NCBI GenBank assembly: GCA_016124895.1
Contig: WGMU01000022.1
Coordinates: 29,625-93,624 of the forward strand
Direction: 5' to 3'
DNA length: 64,000 nucleotides
Source: a bacterium
GTDB lineage: Bacteria; Planctomycetota; Planctomycetia; Planctomycetales; Planctomycetaceae
Position 1 is the stretch's first letter, and the number at the start of each line of letters is the position of its first letter. Below the pieces are notes generated by a model. That model made no database searches, had not been told where the DNA came from, and worked only from the letters and a program-made list of their open reading frames with translations. A program made the position numbers and the translations under genes. Positions 26,233 through 35,709 of the stretch are shown here, piece after piece.

Positions 26233-27615
26233 TTACGAGAACAGCTCGTCGATCGGACGGCCAGAAGGCAGCACCTTGATCGGACGACCGGCTCGATTGA
26301 GATAGTGCGTTTCGGTGTCGACGCCGACGTGCCGGTAAATCGTCGCGAGCACGTCCTGAGGCGTCTTCGGATTCTCCAGCGGGAAGGCCGCCTTCGAGTC
26401 CGAGGATCCGACAACTCGACCGCCCTGAACACCGCCGCCAGCGATTGCTGCTCCAAAAACGTTGGGATAATGATCCCGGCCAGCGTCCTTGTTGACGCGC
26501 GGCGTGCGGCCAAATTCGCCCCAGGCAACGACCAATGTCTTTTCCAGCAGGCCGCGCTGATCGAGATCCTCGATCAGCGCCGAGTATGCCTGATCGAACC
26601 GCGGCAGGAATCCGCGGCGCAGCGAATCGAAGCCCAGCACGTGCGTGTCCCACCAGCGGAGATCGACCGTGACCAGTCGGACGCCAGCTTCAACGAGTCG
26701 CCGCGCGAGCAGCATGCGCTGGCTCCAGGCCGGAGCACCGCAGCGGTTCGAGGCTCCGGGATCGAACCGCGGCATGAAACCGTACCGTTCCCGGATAGCC
26801 TGCGGTTCGGCGTCGAGATCGAAGGCGGCTCGCGCTCGGTCCGTCGAGAGCATCCGCCAGGCCATCTGCTGGAAGTTGTCCATCCCGTCCATCATTCCCG
26901 ATTGATCGACGTTGCGTTTGAGCTGGTCGAAGCCGGTCAGCAGATCGCGGCGGTTGCCGAAGCGGTCGAGCGAAATGCCGTCGGCGAGTGCGAAGTTCGG
27001 CACAGAGAACGGACCTTCGTTGGCCGGATCGTTGAGTGTCTCAAACGGACGGCAGGCGACGCCCAAATAGGCGGAGTCGGTGCCCGGCACCTGCCGCGGG
27101 ATCATCACGTACGCCGGCAGTTCGGGCGTCAGATGCTGAAGCTGCTTCGCGACGATCGACCCGCAACTTGGATGAATGTTCTCGTCGGGGTTTGTTCCGC
27201 GGTCGTAGCCCGTGAAGCAAATCTGGTCGGCGGCCGAATGTCCGGCGTCGTGGTGATGTAGACTGCGGAGGATCGACCACTTGTCCTGAATCGCGGCGCA
27301 GTGTGGCAGCATGTCGGAGAGTTGAATCCCCGGCACGTTCGTACTCATCGTGCCGAACTCGCCGCGGTACTCGACCGGCGCCTGCGGTTTTGGATCCCAC
27401 ATGTCCTGATGCGCCGGTCCTCCGCGCATCCAGAGGATGATCACGGAGTTTTCCGTTTTCAATTCGCCACGCGCCGCTTCCGCTCGCAGTACGTCGGTCA
27501 GATTCAGCCCGCAACCGCCGAGCCCGAGCACTCCGGCTTTGAGAAACTCACGGCGACTGGAACCCAGCTTCCGGCGGAATTGGGAGCAGCCGGCGACAGA
27601 ACGAGACTTTGACAT
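26233..27615 (-). CDS. DUF1501 family protein with Tat signal
   Basis: This 460-residue protein has a twin-arginine signal (SSRREFLKAGVLGLGG). Typical DUF1501 features are IILWMRGGPAHQDMWDPK near the mature N-terminus, DLRWWDTH, and WGEFGRTPRVN with AGRDHYP, which resemble the alkaline-phosphatase/sulfatase metal site. DUF1501 proteins are abundant in planctomycetes and usually neighbour DUF1549/DUF1553 cytochromes. Here the partner immediately downstream is the candidate selenoprotein. The ATG at 27615 gives the usual Tat start; the frame stays open to 27885, but that part is not protein-like. Confidence 0.88.
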   Translation of the reverse strand: MSKSRSVAGCSQFRRKLGSSRREFLKAGVLGLGGCGLNLTDVLRAEAARGELKTENSVIILWMRGGPAHQDMWDPKPQAPVEYRGEFGTMSTNVPGIQLSDMLPHCAAIQDKWSILRSLHHHDAGHSAADQICFTGYDRGTNPDENIHPSCGSIVAKQLQHLTPELPAYVMIPRQVPGTDSAYLGVACRPFETLNDPANEGPFSVPNFALADGISLDRFGNRRDLLTGFDQLKRNVDQSGMMDGMDNFQQMAWRMLSTDRARAAFDLDAEPQAIRERYGFMPRFDPGASNRCGAPAWSQRMLLARRLVEAGVRLVTVDLRWWDTHVLGFDSLRRGFLPRFDQAYSALIEDLDQRGLLEKTLVVAWGEFGRTPRVNKDAGRDHYPNVFGAAIAGGGVQGGRVVGSSDSKAAFPLENPKTPQDVLATIYRHVGVDTETHYLNRAGRPIKVLPSGRPIDELFS

Positions 27616-27840
27616 GAGGGCAGGCCAGCGATGAGGAACGTTGGGGGGAGAGGGCGGGACAGGAATGCAGACGGAAACCGTATCGAGCTGAAGTCGCTGG
27701 CGACAACAGGGATTCACTTTTCCCTGTCTCGATTCGCTCGACCGCGGTGATTCAAACTGCGACCCTATCAGTTTTTCGAGGTGTTTTTCGGTGGCTGTAT
27801 ACTGAACTGAAACATTGAGGAAGACGACAGGAAATCTGGA

Positions 27841-28647
27841 ATGCCAGAAAGCAGACCAACTGGAGCCGTCAGCTTTGATAACCACGGACGAGTGGTGCTT
27901 GTCAGTGGCGGGGCGATGGGGATTGGGCGTGCCATCTGTGAGGCATATTTCGAAAGCGGCGCGTCAGTCGTTTGCCTCGATGTCGACGTGGACGCGGCTG
28001 AGTCTCTGCCAGGGGAGATCGCGTTTGTGCGTGGTGATACTTCGGCCGAAGACGACTGTCGGAACGCGGTCGGGTTCGCTGTCGAGAAGTTCGGGACGAT
28101 CGACGTGCTGGTGAACAACGCGGCGATTCAGCCAAATGCGTCCTACGTGCCGATGCACGAGTTTCCGACGGACTTGTGGGAGCGGATGGTCGGGATCAAT
28201 TTCTCGGGATATGCGTTTCTCGCGAAGCACGGGCTGCCGGTGATGCTCGCTCAGCAGTCGGGCGTGATTGTCAACATCGCCAGCGGACAGGGGCACAGGA
28301 CGGCTCGCGAAGTGGCGGCGTATGGGCCGATCAAGGCCGCCAATCTGATGCAGACGAGGCAGTGGGGCGTCGAGTACGCGCGGCAGGGGATTCGCGTTGT
28401 GTCAGTCTCGCCAGGCTGCATCAACACGCCGATGGTGCAGGCGACTTTGGCCGAGCAGGGCGGGGAAGCGAAGATCGCCAACCGGCATCCACTCGGCCGG
28501 ATTGGCCAGCCGGAGGAAGTCGCGGCGGCCGTACTATTTCTGGCGAGTTCCGCGGCAGCGTTTGTGACTGGGACGGATCTCGAAGTCGACGGCGGTCTCG
28601 GAGCCTTCGCGGCGTTTGCGGAACCGTATCCAATCACGGACCTGTAG
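27841..28647 (+). CDS. Short-chain dehydrogenase/reductase (SDR)
   Basis: This 268-residue classical SDR has the cofactor motif VSGGAMGIGRAI (TGxxxGIG type), the structural NNAAI, the catalytic Ser in NIASGQG and the YxxxK pair as YGPIKAAN. The C-terminal TGTDLEVDGGLG is also typical. An Asp after beta-2 (VVCLDVDVD) suggests NAD rather than NADP. The substrate is not recognisable. It is followed after 35 bases by the SUI1 gene on the same strand, which probably reflects read-through rather than shared function. Confidence 0.88.
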   Translation: MPESRPTGAVSFDNHGRVVLVSGGAMGIGRAICEAYFESGASVVCLDVDVDAAESLPGEIAFVRGDTSAEDDCRNAVGFAVEKFGTIDVLVNNAAIQPNASYVPMHEFPTDLWERMVGINFSGYAFLAKHGLPVMLAQQSGVIVNIASGQGHRTAREVAAYGPIKAANLMQTRQWGVEYARQGIRVVSVSPGCINTPMVQATLAEQGGEAKIANRHPLGRIGQPEEVAAAVLFLASSAAAFVTGTDLEVDGGLGAFAAFAEPYPITDL

Positions 28648-28682
28648 GCCGGGCCGAGCGCAGCGTAACTCAAAGGGACACC

Positions 28683-29024
28683 ATGCGACTGTTTGAGGGA
28701 ACCGAATTCGACCGGCCGCCGCGGTGTGAGCGATGCGGAGAACTCGAAGCGGACTGTCAGTGCCCGCCGGAAGCGACGCCGCAGATTCCGCCCGGGAAAC
28801 TGACCGCTCGGCTGGCGATCGAGAAGCGGAAGAAGGGGAAAGTCGTCACCGTCATTTACGGCCTGCCGGCTGAGGGTAACGATTTGCCGACATTGCTGAC
28901 TCGGCTGAAGTCAGCGTGCGGAGCAGGGGGGACTCTTTCGGACGACGGCATCGAGATTCAGGGACGTCATCTGGAACGGATTCGCGAATCACTCGAACAG
29001 ATGGGCTATCGTGTGAGAGATTGA
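28683..29024 (+). CDS. SUI1/eIF1-like translation factor with N-terminal zinc finger
   Basis: This 113-residue protein has a SUI1 domain: KRKKGKVVTVIYGLP, then LLTRLKSACGAGGTLSDDGIEIQG, the hallmark of YciH/eIF1 proteins that contact the 30S subunit and influence start-codon fidelity. The N-terminal 30 residues contain C15, C18, C25 and C27, a compact putative zinc site. The ATG at 28683 has AAAGGGA about 8 bases upstream. The bacterial role is only partly known. Confidence 0.88.
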   Translation: MRLFEGTEFDRPPRCERCGELEADCQCPPEATPQIPPGKLTARLAIEKRKKGKVVTVIYGLPAEGNDLPTLLTRLKSACGAGGTLSDDGIEIQGRHLERIRESLEQMGYRVRD

Positions 29025-29309
29025 AAATACCGACAGCCGAGTTGTCAGCCTTACGCAACGCGAAGGGACACGCTGGCCGTTGACAGGCATTTTGCCGGCC
29101 CGATAGCTTCGCTCTGCGGTCGCGGCGAACCAGTCTACGGAGCCGCGAACTGTTCTTTTCGTCCGGCTGGCGATGGCCGGACAAGCTGACGCCCCGACGC
29201 GGCGTCGATCAGTTCCTTGTCCGTCCTTATTGTTTCCGAGCGGTGACTCAGCGGCGTACTTCTGCGGCGAGTCGTGATACCGGCTCTGTCCAGCTACTGG
29301 AGTCCGTCC

Positions 29310-32171
29310 ATGCCCGAGCCCCCTCTGCCGGAGCCGTCTGTGTCTTCTTCGACGTCGATTCTGCCGACTTCGACATCGCCCCGCCGGTACACGCCGGCTG
29401 TGAGTCCGCGGTTGAAGAAACTGCTGTATGTCGTGTTTGGGCTGGTCGCTCTGCTGGTCGCCAATGCGGCCTATCTGTCGAGCATCACCGTCATGGAGTG
29501 GAGCAGCGGCGAGACATACCAGAACTATTTCTACCAGTACATGTTTCTGGCTCACCTGGTACTCGGGTTGCTGCTGGCCGTGCCGCTGGTCGTGTTTGGT
29601 ACGGTTCACATGCTGGCCTCGAAGGATCGCCGAAACCGTCGGGCGGTCCGTATCGGGTACGTTCTGTTTGCGGCATCAATCGTCGTGCTCGTCACGGGCG
29701 TTCTGCTGATGCGGATTGGCGGCTTCGATCTGAAGCAGCCGATGGCTCGCAGCACGGTCTACTGGCTGCATGTGATCGTGCCGATCGTCGCCGCGTGGCT
29801 GTACTGGCTGCACCGGCTGGCAGGGCCGCGGATCAAGTGGCGGATTGGCCTGACGTATGGAGCATTCGTCGCGGCGGTCGTCGGAGGAATGGTCGTGTTT
29901 CACTCGGGCGACCCGCGTGGCTGGGGAGCGGTCGGTCCGGAATCCGGCGTCAAATACTTCGAGCCGTCGCTGGCCCGTACGTCGAGCGGCAACTTCATTC
30001 CAGCCCGCTCGCTGATGAACGACCAGTATTGCCTGAAGTGCCATGCCGACGTGCATGCCGGCTGGAAGGACAGCGTCCACCGCTTCAGTTCGTTCAACAA
30101 TCCGCCGTACCTGGCCAGTGTGCAGGAAACCCGCGAAATCGCGCTGAAACGCGATGGCAACGTGCAGGCGTCCCGCTGGTGTGCCGGCTGTCATGATCCG
30201 GTGCCGTTCTTCAGTGGCGCATTCGACGATCCGAACTTTGACATGCTGAAGCACGCGACGTCGCAGGCCGGCATTACATGCACCGTCTGCCACGCGATCA
30301 CGAACGTGAACAGCAACCGCGGGAACGCCGACTATACGATCGAAGAGCCCCTGCATTACCCGTTCGCGTACAGCGACAACGCCGTGCTGCAGTGGGTCAA
30401 TAATCAACTCGTCAAGGCGAAGCCGTCGTTCCACAAGAAGACGTTCCTGAAGCCGCTGCACAAGACGGCCGAGTTCTGTTCCGGCTGCCACAAGGTGCAT
30501 CTGCCGAAAGAGCTGAACCACTACAAGGAATTTCTCCGCGGGCAGAATCACTACGACCCGTATCTCTTCAGCGGTGTCTCCGGGCACGGAGCCCGCAGCT
30601 TCTATTATCCGCCGAAGGCTCAGCACAACTGCAACGGCTGTCACATGCCGTTGCAGGCTTCGGACGACTTCGGAGCGAAGTTTTTCGGCGACGCGAAGGA
30701 ACTGAGCATTCACAGCCATCTGTTTCCGTCGGCGAATACGGGCATTGCCTGGCTGCGTGACCGGCCGGAAGTCATCGAGGCGCACCGGAAATTCAACGAG
30801 GGCGTGATACGCGTCGACATTTTCGGCGTCCGCGAGGGCGGCGAGATCGACGGTAAGCTGACCGCGCCCCTGCGACCGGAGGTGCCGACACTCAAGCCAG
30901 GCTCGAAAGTGCTGCTCGAAACCGTTATCCGCACGCTGAAGATGGGCCACCTGTTTACTCAGGGCACCGTCGACTCGAACGAAGTCTGGCTCGACGTGAC
31001 GGTCCGCAGCGGCGACCGGATCATTGGGCGCAGCGGAGCGATCGACGACGCACGACACCGTGAAGTCGATCCGTGGTCGCACTTCGTCAACGTCTTCATG
31101 CTCGACCGCGATGGCAACCGGGTCGACCGCCGCAACGCGCAGGACATCTTCACGCCGCTTTATAACCATCAGATTCCGCCGGGCGCCGGCCAGACCGTGC
31201 ATTATGAGCTGCAGCTTCCAGACGAACTGGTCGCGCCGGTCACAGTCGAGTTGAAGCTCCAGTATCGGAAGTTTGACCAGCGTTACATGGAAGTTGTCGC
31301 GGAGACGAATGCGAAGCTCGGGCGGATGATCCGAGGGCACAAACCCGGCCAGCCGTACGAAAACGAATTGCCGATTCTTACGCTGGCTGAAGACCGAGTG
31401 ACGTTTCCGGTTGAAGGTGTCGAGACCGCCGTCGAAAACCCCGAGGTCAAGTTTCCGGTCTGGCAACGCTGGAACGATTACGGCATCGGACTGCTGCTCA
31501 AAGGTAAGGCCGAACTGCGGCAGGCGACGGAGGCGTTTACCGAGGTCGAGAATCTGAATCGCTGGGACGGTCCGATGAATCTCGCACGGGTTTACAACAC
31601 GGAAGGCCGGCTCGCTGACGCTGTCGCGGCACTGCAGCGAGCGACGGCGTTTGAAAACGAGTCTGGCTATCCCCGCTGGACCTGGGCGTGGCTCAGCGGC
31701 GACGTCAACCGCCAGCAGGGACGACTGACCGACGCCGTCAACAACCTGCGCAGCGTGCTCGAAGACAGCACTCCGGACATGCAGCAGCGAGAGTTTGACT
31801 TCAGCCTCGACATCAAGGTCATCAACCTGCTGGGGCAGACGTTGTTCGACCTTGGCCGACTGCGAGCCCGGCAGGGTCGCGAAGACGAAGCGCAGCAGCA
31901 CTGGCAGGACGCGGTTGTTCAGTTTGAAAGGACCCTGACGATCGATTCCGAAGACGTCGCCGCCCACTTCAACCTGCAGCTTCTGTATGCGGAACTCGGT
32001 GACGAAGAAAAGTCGACCGAGCACGCGCGCCTGCACGCTCGTTACAAACCTGACGACAACGCTCAGGGCAGGGCGGTGCGTCTGGCTCGCGAGAAGTACC
32101 CGGCGGCGAATCACGCGGCCGAAGCAGTGGTGAAGTACCCACTGCAGCGCGAAGGAGCACCGGGACAGTGA
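29310..32171 (+). CDS. Membrane-anchored pentahaem cytochrome c with C-terminal TPR repeats
   Basis: The product has 953 residues. Four or five membrane helices occupy about residues 35-205, with a cytochrome b561-like look. Five CxxCH motifs follow at residues 241 (CLKCH), 291 (CAGCH), 324 (CTVCH), 390 (CSGCH) and 441 (CNGCH). A beta-rich region comes next, then TPR-like repeats from about residue 710 (NDYGIGLLLKGKAELRQATE; LADAVAALQRATAF). It probably passes electrons between the quinol pool and periplasmic partners. The ATG at 29310 follows GGAG; an upstream GTG at 29274 is possible. The CRTAC1 gene follows on the same strand. Confidence 0.85.
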   Translation: MPEPPLPEPSVSSSTSILPTSTSPRRYTPAVSPRLKKLLYVVFGLVALLVANAAYLSSITVMEWSSGETYQNYFYQYMFLAHLVLGLLLAVPLVVFGTVHMLASKDRRNRRAVRIGYVLFAASIVVLVTGVLLMRIGGFDLKQPMARSTVYWLHVIVPIVAAWLYWLHRLAGPRIKWRIGLTYGAFVAAVVGGMVVFHSGDPRGWGAVGPESGVKYFEPSLARTSSGNFIPARSLMNDQYCLKCHADVHAGWKDSVHRFSSFNNPPYLASVQETREIALKRDGNVQASRWCAGCHDPVPFFSGAFDDPNFDMLKHATSQAGITCTVCHAITNVNSNRGNADYTIEEPLHYPFAYSDNAVLQWVNNQLVKAKPSFHKKTFLKPLHKTAEFCSGCHKVHLPKELNHYKEFLRGQNHYDPYLFSGVSGHGARSFYYPPKAQHNCNGCHMPLQASDDFGAKFFGDAKELSIHSHLFPSANTGIAWLRDRPEVIEAHRKFNEGVIRVDIFGVREGGEIDGKLTAPLRPEVPTLKPGSKVLLETVIRTLKMGHLFTQGTVDSNEVWLDVTVRSGDRIIGRSGAIDDARHREVDPWSHFVNVFMLDRDGNRVDRRNAQDIFTPLYNHQIPPGAGQTVHYELQLPDELVAPVTVELKLQYRKFDQRYMEVVAETNAKLGRMIRGHKPGQPYENELPILTLAEDRVTFPVEGVETAVENPEVKFPVWQRWNDYGIGLLLKGKAELRQATEAFTEVENLNRWDGPMNLARVYNTEGRLADAVAALQRATAFENESGYPRWTWAWLSGDVNRQQGRLTDAVNNLRSVLEDSTPDMQQREFDFSLDIKVINLLGQTLFDLGRLRARQGREDEAQQHWQDAVVQFERTLTIDSEDVAAHFNLQLLYAELGDEEKSTEHARLHARYKPDDNAQGRAVRLAREKYPAANHAAEAVVKYPLQREGAPGQ

Positions 32172-32186
32172 TGTCGCCAACACGTT

Positions 32187-32229
32187 CCAACGCTCTGCGT
32201 TGGACTGCCACAATGGACGCTTCGCGTCC
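32187..32229. repeat. Two adjacent perfect GC-rich hairpins between cytochrome and CRTAC1 genes
   Basis: CCAACGCTCTGCGTTGG (32187-32203) and GGACGCTTCGCGTCC (32215-32229) are perfect inverted repeats with 3-base loops. There is no T-tract. They resemble short REP/palindromic units or a transcript-stabilising structure. Confidence 0.6.
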
Positions 32230-32353
32230 TCTGACCTGGGACGTCTCAACGCTTCCACGCAGAGCGAGGGAGCGAGAATTGACAGTCAGGGTGACTGTTC
32301 TGCTTTGAGTCATTGAACAACTTCAACGCTCGCAAGAGCAGGATCGATAAGCC

Positions 32354-34216
32354 ATGACTGACAAACTTCAAGACACTTCCCGGGACGTCGAGGACGAGGA
32401 ACGCGACGACGCCGTTATTGGCGAGGCCCTGCGCTCGTCCCTCTTCGTGCTCGGCGGACTCGCCGTTCTGGCGGCACCAGTGGCCTGGTTTCTGACGCGG
32501 CCAGAACCGGAACCGGAAGTCGTCGAGACAAAACTGGCCGCTGTTGAAGTTCGCGAGGCATCGGCAATCGAACTGCCGCAGCTTCCGTTTAAAGATGTCA
32601 CACGCGCGGCCGGCATCACGTTCCGGCACGAAAACGGGGCGTACGGTAAGAAACTGCTGCCCGAGACGATGGGTGGCGGCTGTGCCTTCTTCGATTTCGA
32701 CTCGGACGGCGACCAGGATCTGCTGCTCGTCAATTCGCAACGCTGGGCCTGGGATCCTCGTGGACCAGCGAAACGTCCGGACCTGATGGCTTTGTACGAA
32801 AATGATGGCGCCGGGCATTTCGCAGATGTGACCGCCGGCTCGGGGCTCGATGTCTCGTTTTACGGGATGGGAGCTGCCGTCGCGGATTACGACGGCGACG
32901 GATTGCCGGATGTATTCTTCTCGGCCGTTGGCTCCAACCGGCTGTTTCATAACGAAGGCCGCGGAAAGTTCGTTGACGTCACGGAAGCTGCCGGTGTCGC
33001 GGGCGATCCGCTGGAATGGAGTACCAGTTGCGGCTGGTTCGACTTCGACCATGACGGCGACCTTGATCTGTTTGTCTGCAACTACGTGAAGTGGACCCGC
33101 GAGTTCGACGAGGTGCAGAACTTTCAATTAACAGGTGGCGGCGAGGCTTATGGACGCCCACAAAACTTTGAAGGGACATTTCCCTATCTGTACCGCAACG
33201 ATGGAGGCGGGAAGTTTACGGAGGTCGCTGACGAGGCCGGACTGCACATCAAAAATCCCGCAACTGGCGTCGCTCTGGCGAAGTCGCTCGGCGTAACGTT
33301 TGCGGATTTTGATCGCGACGGATGGCTCGATGTCATCGTCGCTAACGATACCGTGCAGAACCTGATGTTCCACAATCTGCAGAACGGTCGCTTCGAAGAG
33401 ATGGGAGCCATTGTCGGCGTCGCCTTCGACATGAACGGAGCAGCCCGCGGAGCGATGGGTATCGACGCGGCCACCTTCCGGAATAACGACGCGGTCGGGA
33501 TTGCGATCGGCAATTTCTCGAACGAGATGACGGCGTTGTACGTCTCGTCCGGCAGGCAGATGCAGTTTATGGACGAATCCGTGTCGACGGGTCTCGGACC
33601 GAACACGCGGCTCGAACTCACCTTTGGCGTCCTGTATGTTGACTGCGATCTCGACGGCCGGCTCGATCTGTTCTGCTCGAACGGCCACCTCGAAGAGGAC
33701 ATTAACCGGGTGCAGCCCAGTCAGCATTATCAGCAGCCGCAGCAGTTGTTCTGGAACTGCGGAGCTGAGCAGGACACGGAGTTCATTCCTGTTCCTGAAG
33801 AGAAGTGCGGCCGCGATCTGCTGCAGCCGATGGTTGGCCGCGGGGCGGCGTGTGCGGACATCGATAACGATGGCGATCAGGATCTGCTCGTCACATCCGT
33901 CGGCCGCGGGCCTCGTCTGCTGCGTAACGATCAGCAACTCAGGCACCACTGGCTGAAGTTCAAGCTGGTCGGCAAGGGAGCGAACCGTGACGCGATCGGG
34001 GCCGAAATCGAAGTCAGACTGCCAGACCAGACCCTGCGCCGCAGAGTCATGCCGACTCGCAGCTACATTTCGCAGAGCGAGCTGCCGGTGATCTTCGGTC
34101 TGGGTGACAATACGACTGTCGAATCGGTGACCGTGACCTGGCCGGACGGTTCAACACAGAAAGTGTCTGACGTGGCCACTGACCGCCTGACAGTGATCAG
34201 GCAGCATGTGGAATGA
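32354..34216 (+). CDS. CRTAC1-family FG-GAP/VCBS repeat protein with ASPIC/UnbV domain
   Basis: This 620-residue protein has one N-terminal membrane helix (residues 29-47) acting as a signal anchor. Repeated calcium-type FG-GAP/VCBS motifs follow (FFDFDSDGDQDLLLVN, VADYDGDGLPDVFFS, WFDFDHDGDLDLFVCNY, FADFDRDGWLDVIVAN, CADIDNDGDQDLLVTS), predicting a seven-bladed propeller outside the membrane. The C-terminal segment VTWPDGSTQKV is typical of ASPIC/UnbV. In planctomycetes these genes commonly sit beside TPR and multihaem cytochrome genes, as here. The molecular role is not established. Confidence 0.88.
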   Translation: MTDKLQDTSRDVEDEERDDAVIGEALRSSLFVLGGLAVLAAPVAWFLTRPEPEPEVVETKLAAVEVREASAIELPQLPFKDVTRAAGITFRHENGAYGKKLLPETMGGGCAFFDFDSDGDQDLLLVNSQRWAWDPRGPAKRPDLMALYENDGAGHFADVTAGSGLDVSFYGMGAAVADYDGDGLPDVFFSAVGSNRLFHNEGRGKFVDVTEAAGVAGDPLEWSTSCGWFDFDHDGDLDLFVCNYVKWTREFDEVQNFQLTGGGEAYGRPQNFEGTFPYLYRNDGGGKFTEVADEAGLHIKNPATGVALAKSLGVTFADFDRDGWLDVIVANDTVQNLMFHNLQNGRFEEMGAIVGVAFDMNGAARGAMGIDAATFRNNDAVGIAIGNFSNEMTALYVSSGRQMQFMDESVSTGLGPNTRLELTFGVLYVDCDLDGRLDLFCSNGHLEEDINRVQPSQHYQQPQQLFWNCGAEQDTEFIPVPEEKCGRDLLQPMVGRGAACADIDNDGDQDLLVTSVGRGPRLLRNDQQLRHHWLKFKLVGKGANRDAIGAEIEVRLPDQTLRRRVMPTRSYISQSELPVIFGLGDNTTVESVTVTWPDGSTQKVSDVATDRLTVIRQHVE

Positions 34217-34383
34217 TCACGGAGAACTGGATCAGAAGACGTTTACTTTCCATAGCGAACGTCGCGCAGACTTTCGGCAGGCTGGCCCGAAACTCTCCGC
34301 GAGTTTCGTTAGGGGGGAACGCGGTCCCGGTAACGGCGGCTGTTCGCTGCAGCCGGTTTATCGAAACACTCAGGAGCGCCAGC

Positions 34384-34986
34384 GTGAGTCGCGAAACCTC
34401 TGACCGAATCGCGTGGACGTGTCCCGAGTGCGAGCGGACTTACCGCATTCCGCGGTCGCGCCCTCGACCGGTTCGCTGTGCCAGGTGCGCGGGGAAGCAG
34501 AAGCGTATCGACGACGACAGTGACGTTGAATTTGCTGCTCTCTCGTCGGAGCCAGCGTCTCAGAAGCCGGCACTGACTGCAGCGCCGACTGACAGGGGCG
34601 AGCTTTTCAGTGAACCCGGTGCGGTACTGACAGTCCGCGGTGGCGCGTCCGAGTCTGCGGCGCCGACCCGCGAACAACTCGACCAGATGATCGCCCATCT
34701 GGAATCGATCAATCGGACAATGAAGCTGTTTCGCCGCTTTCTCTGGGCGATCGGCATTGTTGCGCTGCTCAACGTGCTGCTGGTCGGGGCAAGCGCGATC
34801 TACGGCATGTCGATGCTGGGGTCGCTGTTTTCCGGAGGCGGCTCAGGTGACAACGGTGCCAGGCAGAATCTGAACCTCAACGATCAACGTGCTCTGAACG
34901 CTCTTCCGCCGGAGGTGCGTAAGAACCTCAAAGCGGTCGAGGACTACTCTGATACGCTGAACGAGCTGCTCAACGAAGGGCAGTAG
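34384..34986 (+). CDS. Zinc-ribbon membrane protein of unknown function
   Basis: This 200-residue protein begins with a zinc ribbon made of CPEC (in RIAWTCPECERTYRIP) and CARC about 20 residues later. A low-complexity linker follows, then a short coiled segment (EQLDQMIAHLESINRTMKLF), and one transmembrane helix (about residues 120-145). The GTG at 34384 is preferred because CAGGAG lies 8 bases upstream and the zinc ribbon starts at once; an ATG at 34213 would add 57 unlikely residues. No function can be assigned. Confidence 0.65.
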   Translation: MSRETSDRIAWTCPECERTYRIPRSRPRPVRCARCAGKQKRIDDDSDVEFAALSSEPASQKPALTAAPTDRGELFSEPGAVLTVRGGASESAAPTREQLDQMIAHLESINRTMKLFRRFLWAIGIVALLNVLLVGASAIYGMSMLGSLFSGGGSGDNGARQNLNLNDQRALNALPPEVRKNLKAVEDYSDTLNELLNEGQ

Positions 34987-35140
34987 GTTGAAGCGGGACT
35001 GAACTCGAAGGCAGGCAGAAGTCGTACTTCGAGGCTGGTTCGCTGCGTCAGGATTGCTGTTCAGCGAAAACGTTCTCCCGGCGTTTCGCCAGCGGCCAGT
35101 GGTGATTTCGGTAGGCCGGCTTTTGTTCGCTGTTTCCAGC

Positions 35141-35566
35141 CTATCGCTTTTTGTACTTGTGCTCGGCGTGGCAGTGCTTGCAGGAGGCGACGACGCCTTC
35201 GACACCGGCCAGAGCGGCAGTGGCGTTTTTCGCGTCGACCTGCTTGAGGATGTCTTTGGTCGCGGTTTCGAGCATGACGCAGCCTTCTGACCAGACTTTG
35301 TCCGGGCAGCGGCCGTCGTCCATCATCAGATAAGACGACTCGTTGAGCAGAGCGGCGCTGGTGGCGATCGCTTTCCATGCGTCCTCGTCTTTCGGCTCGG
35401 CTTCGAGACCCTCTTTCAGAATCGTGAGCTGTGGCTTGATCAGACCCGCCATCGTCTGACTGGTGGTCAATGGGCGGGTGCGGCCCTTCTTCTGCGCATT
35501 GCCAGGCAGCGTCAATGACGCAACAACGGCACAGGCAATCAAAGCGAGCGTCAGTCGGGTCCTCAT
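35141..35566 (-). CDS. Small exported c-type cytochrome (cytochrome c'-like)
   Basis: This 141-residue protein has a signal peptide (residues 1-24) and a single haem motif CKHCH at 129-133, close to the C-terminus. The haem site at the end of a helical bundle is the arrangement of class II (cytochrome c') proteins. It probably acts as a periplasmic electron carrier or gas-binding protein. The ATG at 35566 has AGGAGGA about 8 bases upstream. It is transcribed away from the sigma-factor gene and stands alone. Confidence 0.85.
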   Translation of the reverse strand: MRTRLTLALIACAVVASLTLPGNAQKKGRTRPLTTSQTMAGLIKPQLTILKEGLEAEPKDEDAWKAIATSAALLNESSYLMMDDGRCPDKVWSEGCVMLETATKDILKQVDAKNATAALAGVEGVVASCKHCHAEHKYKKR

Positions 35567-35709
35567 GGCAATCCTCCTGGGTTAGCGAAGTTCGATCTGA
35601 GTTCGATAGAGTGGCGGAATGATAGGGTTCGGTCGTCGAGGCTCCAGTCAGGGGTGGAGTCCGATCCAGGCGAGTCTGCCAGAATCCTGAAAAACCAGAA
35701 AATAATTGG

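Noticed and set aside
26149..27261. 370-residue open frame on the plus strand
   Set aside because: Antisense to DUF1501 with Arg/Val-rich composition; the DUF1501 signature on the other strand is unambiguous.
29161..29215. Terminator between the SUI1 and cytochrome genes
   Set aside because: GTCCGGC/GCCGGAC and GACGCC/GGCGTC stems are present, but no T-tract follows on either strand.
29676..32258. 860-residue open frame on the minus strand
   Set aside because: It is antisense to the multihaem cytochrome gene, with R/V/Q-rich composition and no domain pattern; a shadow of high-GC coding sequence.
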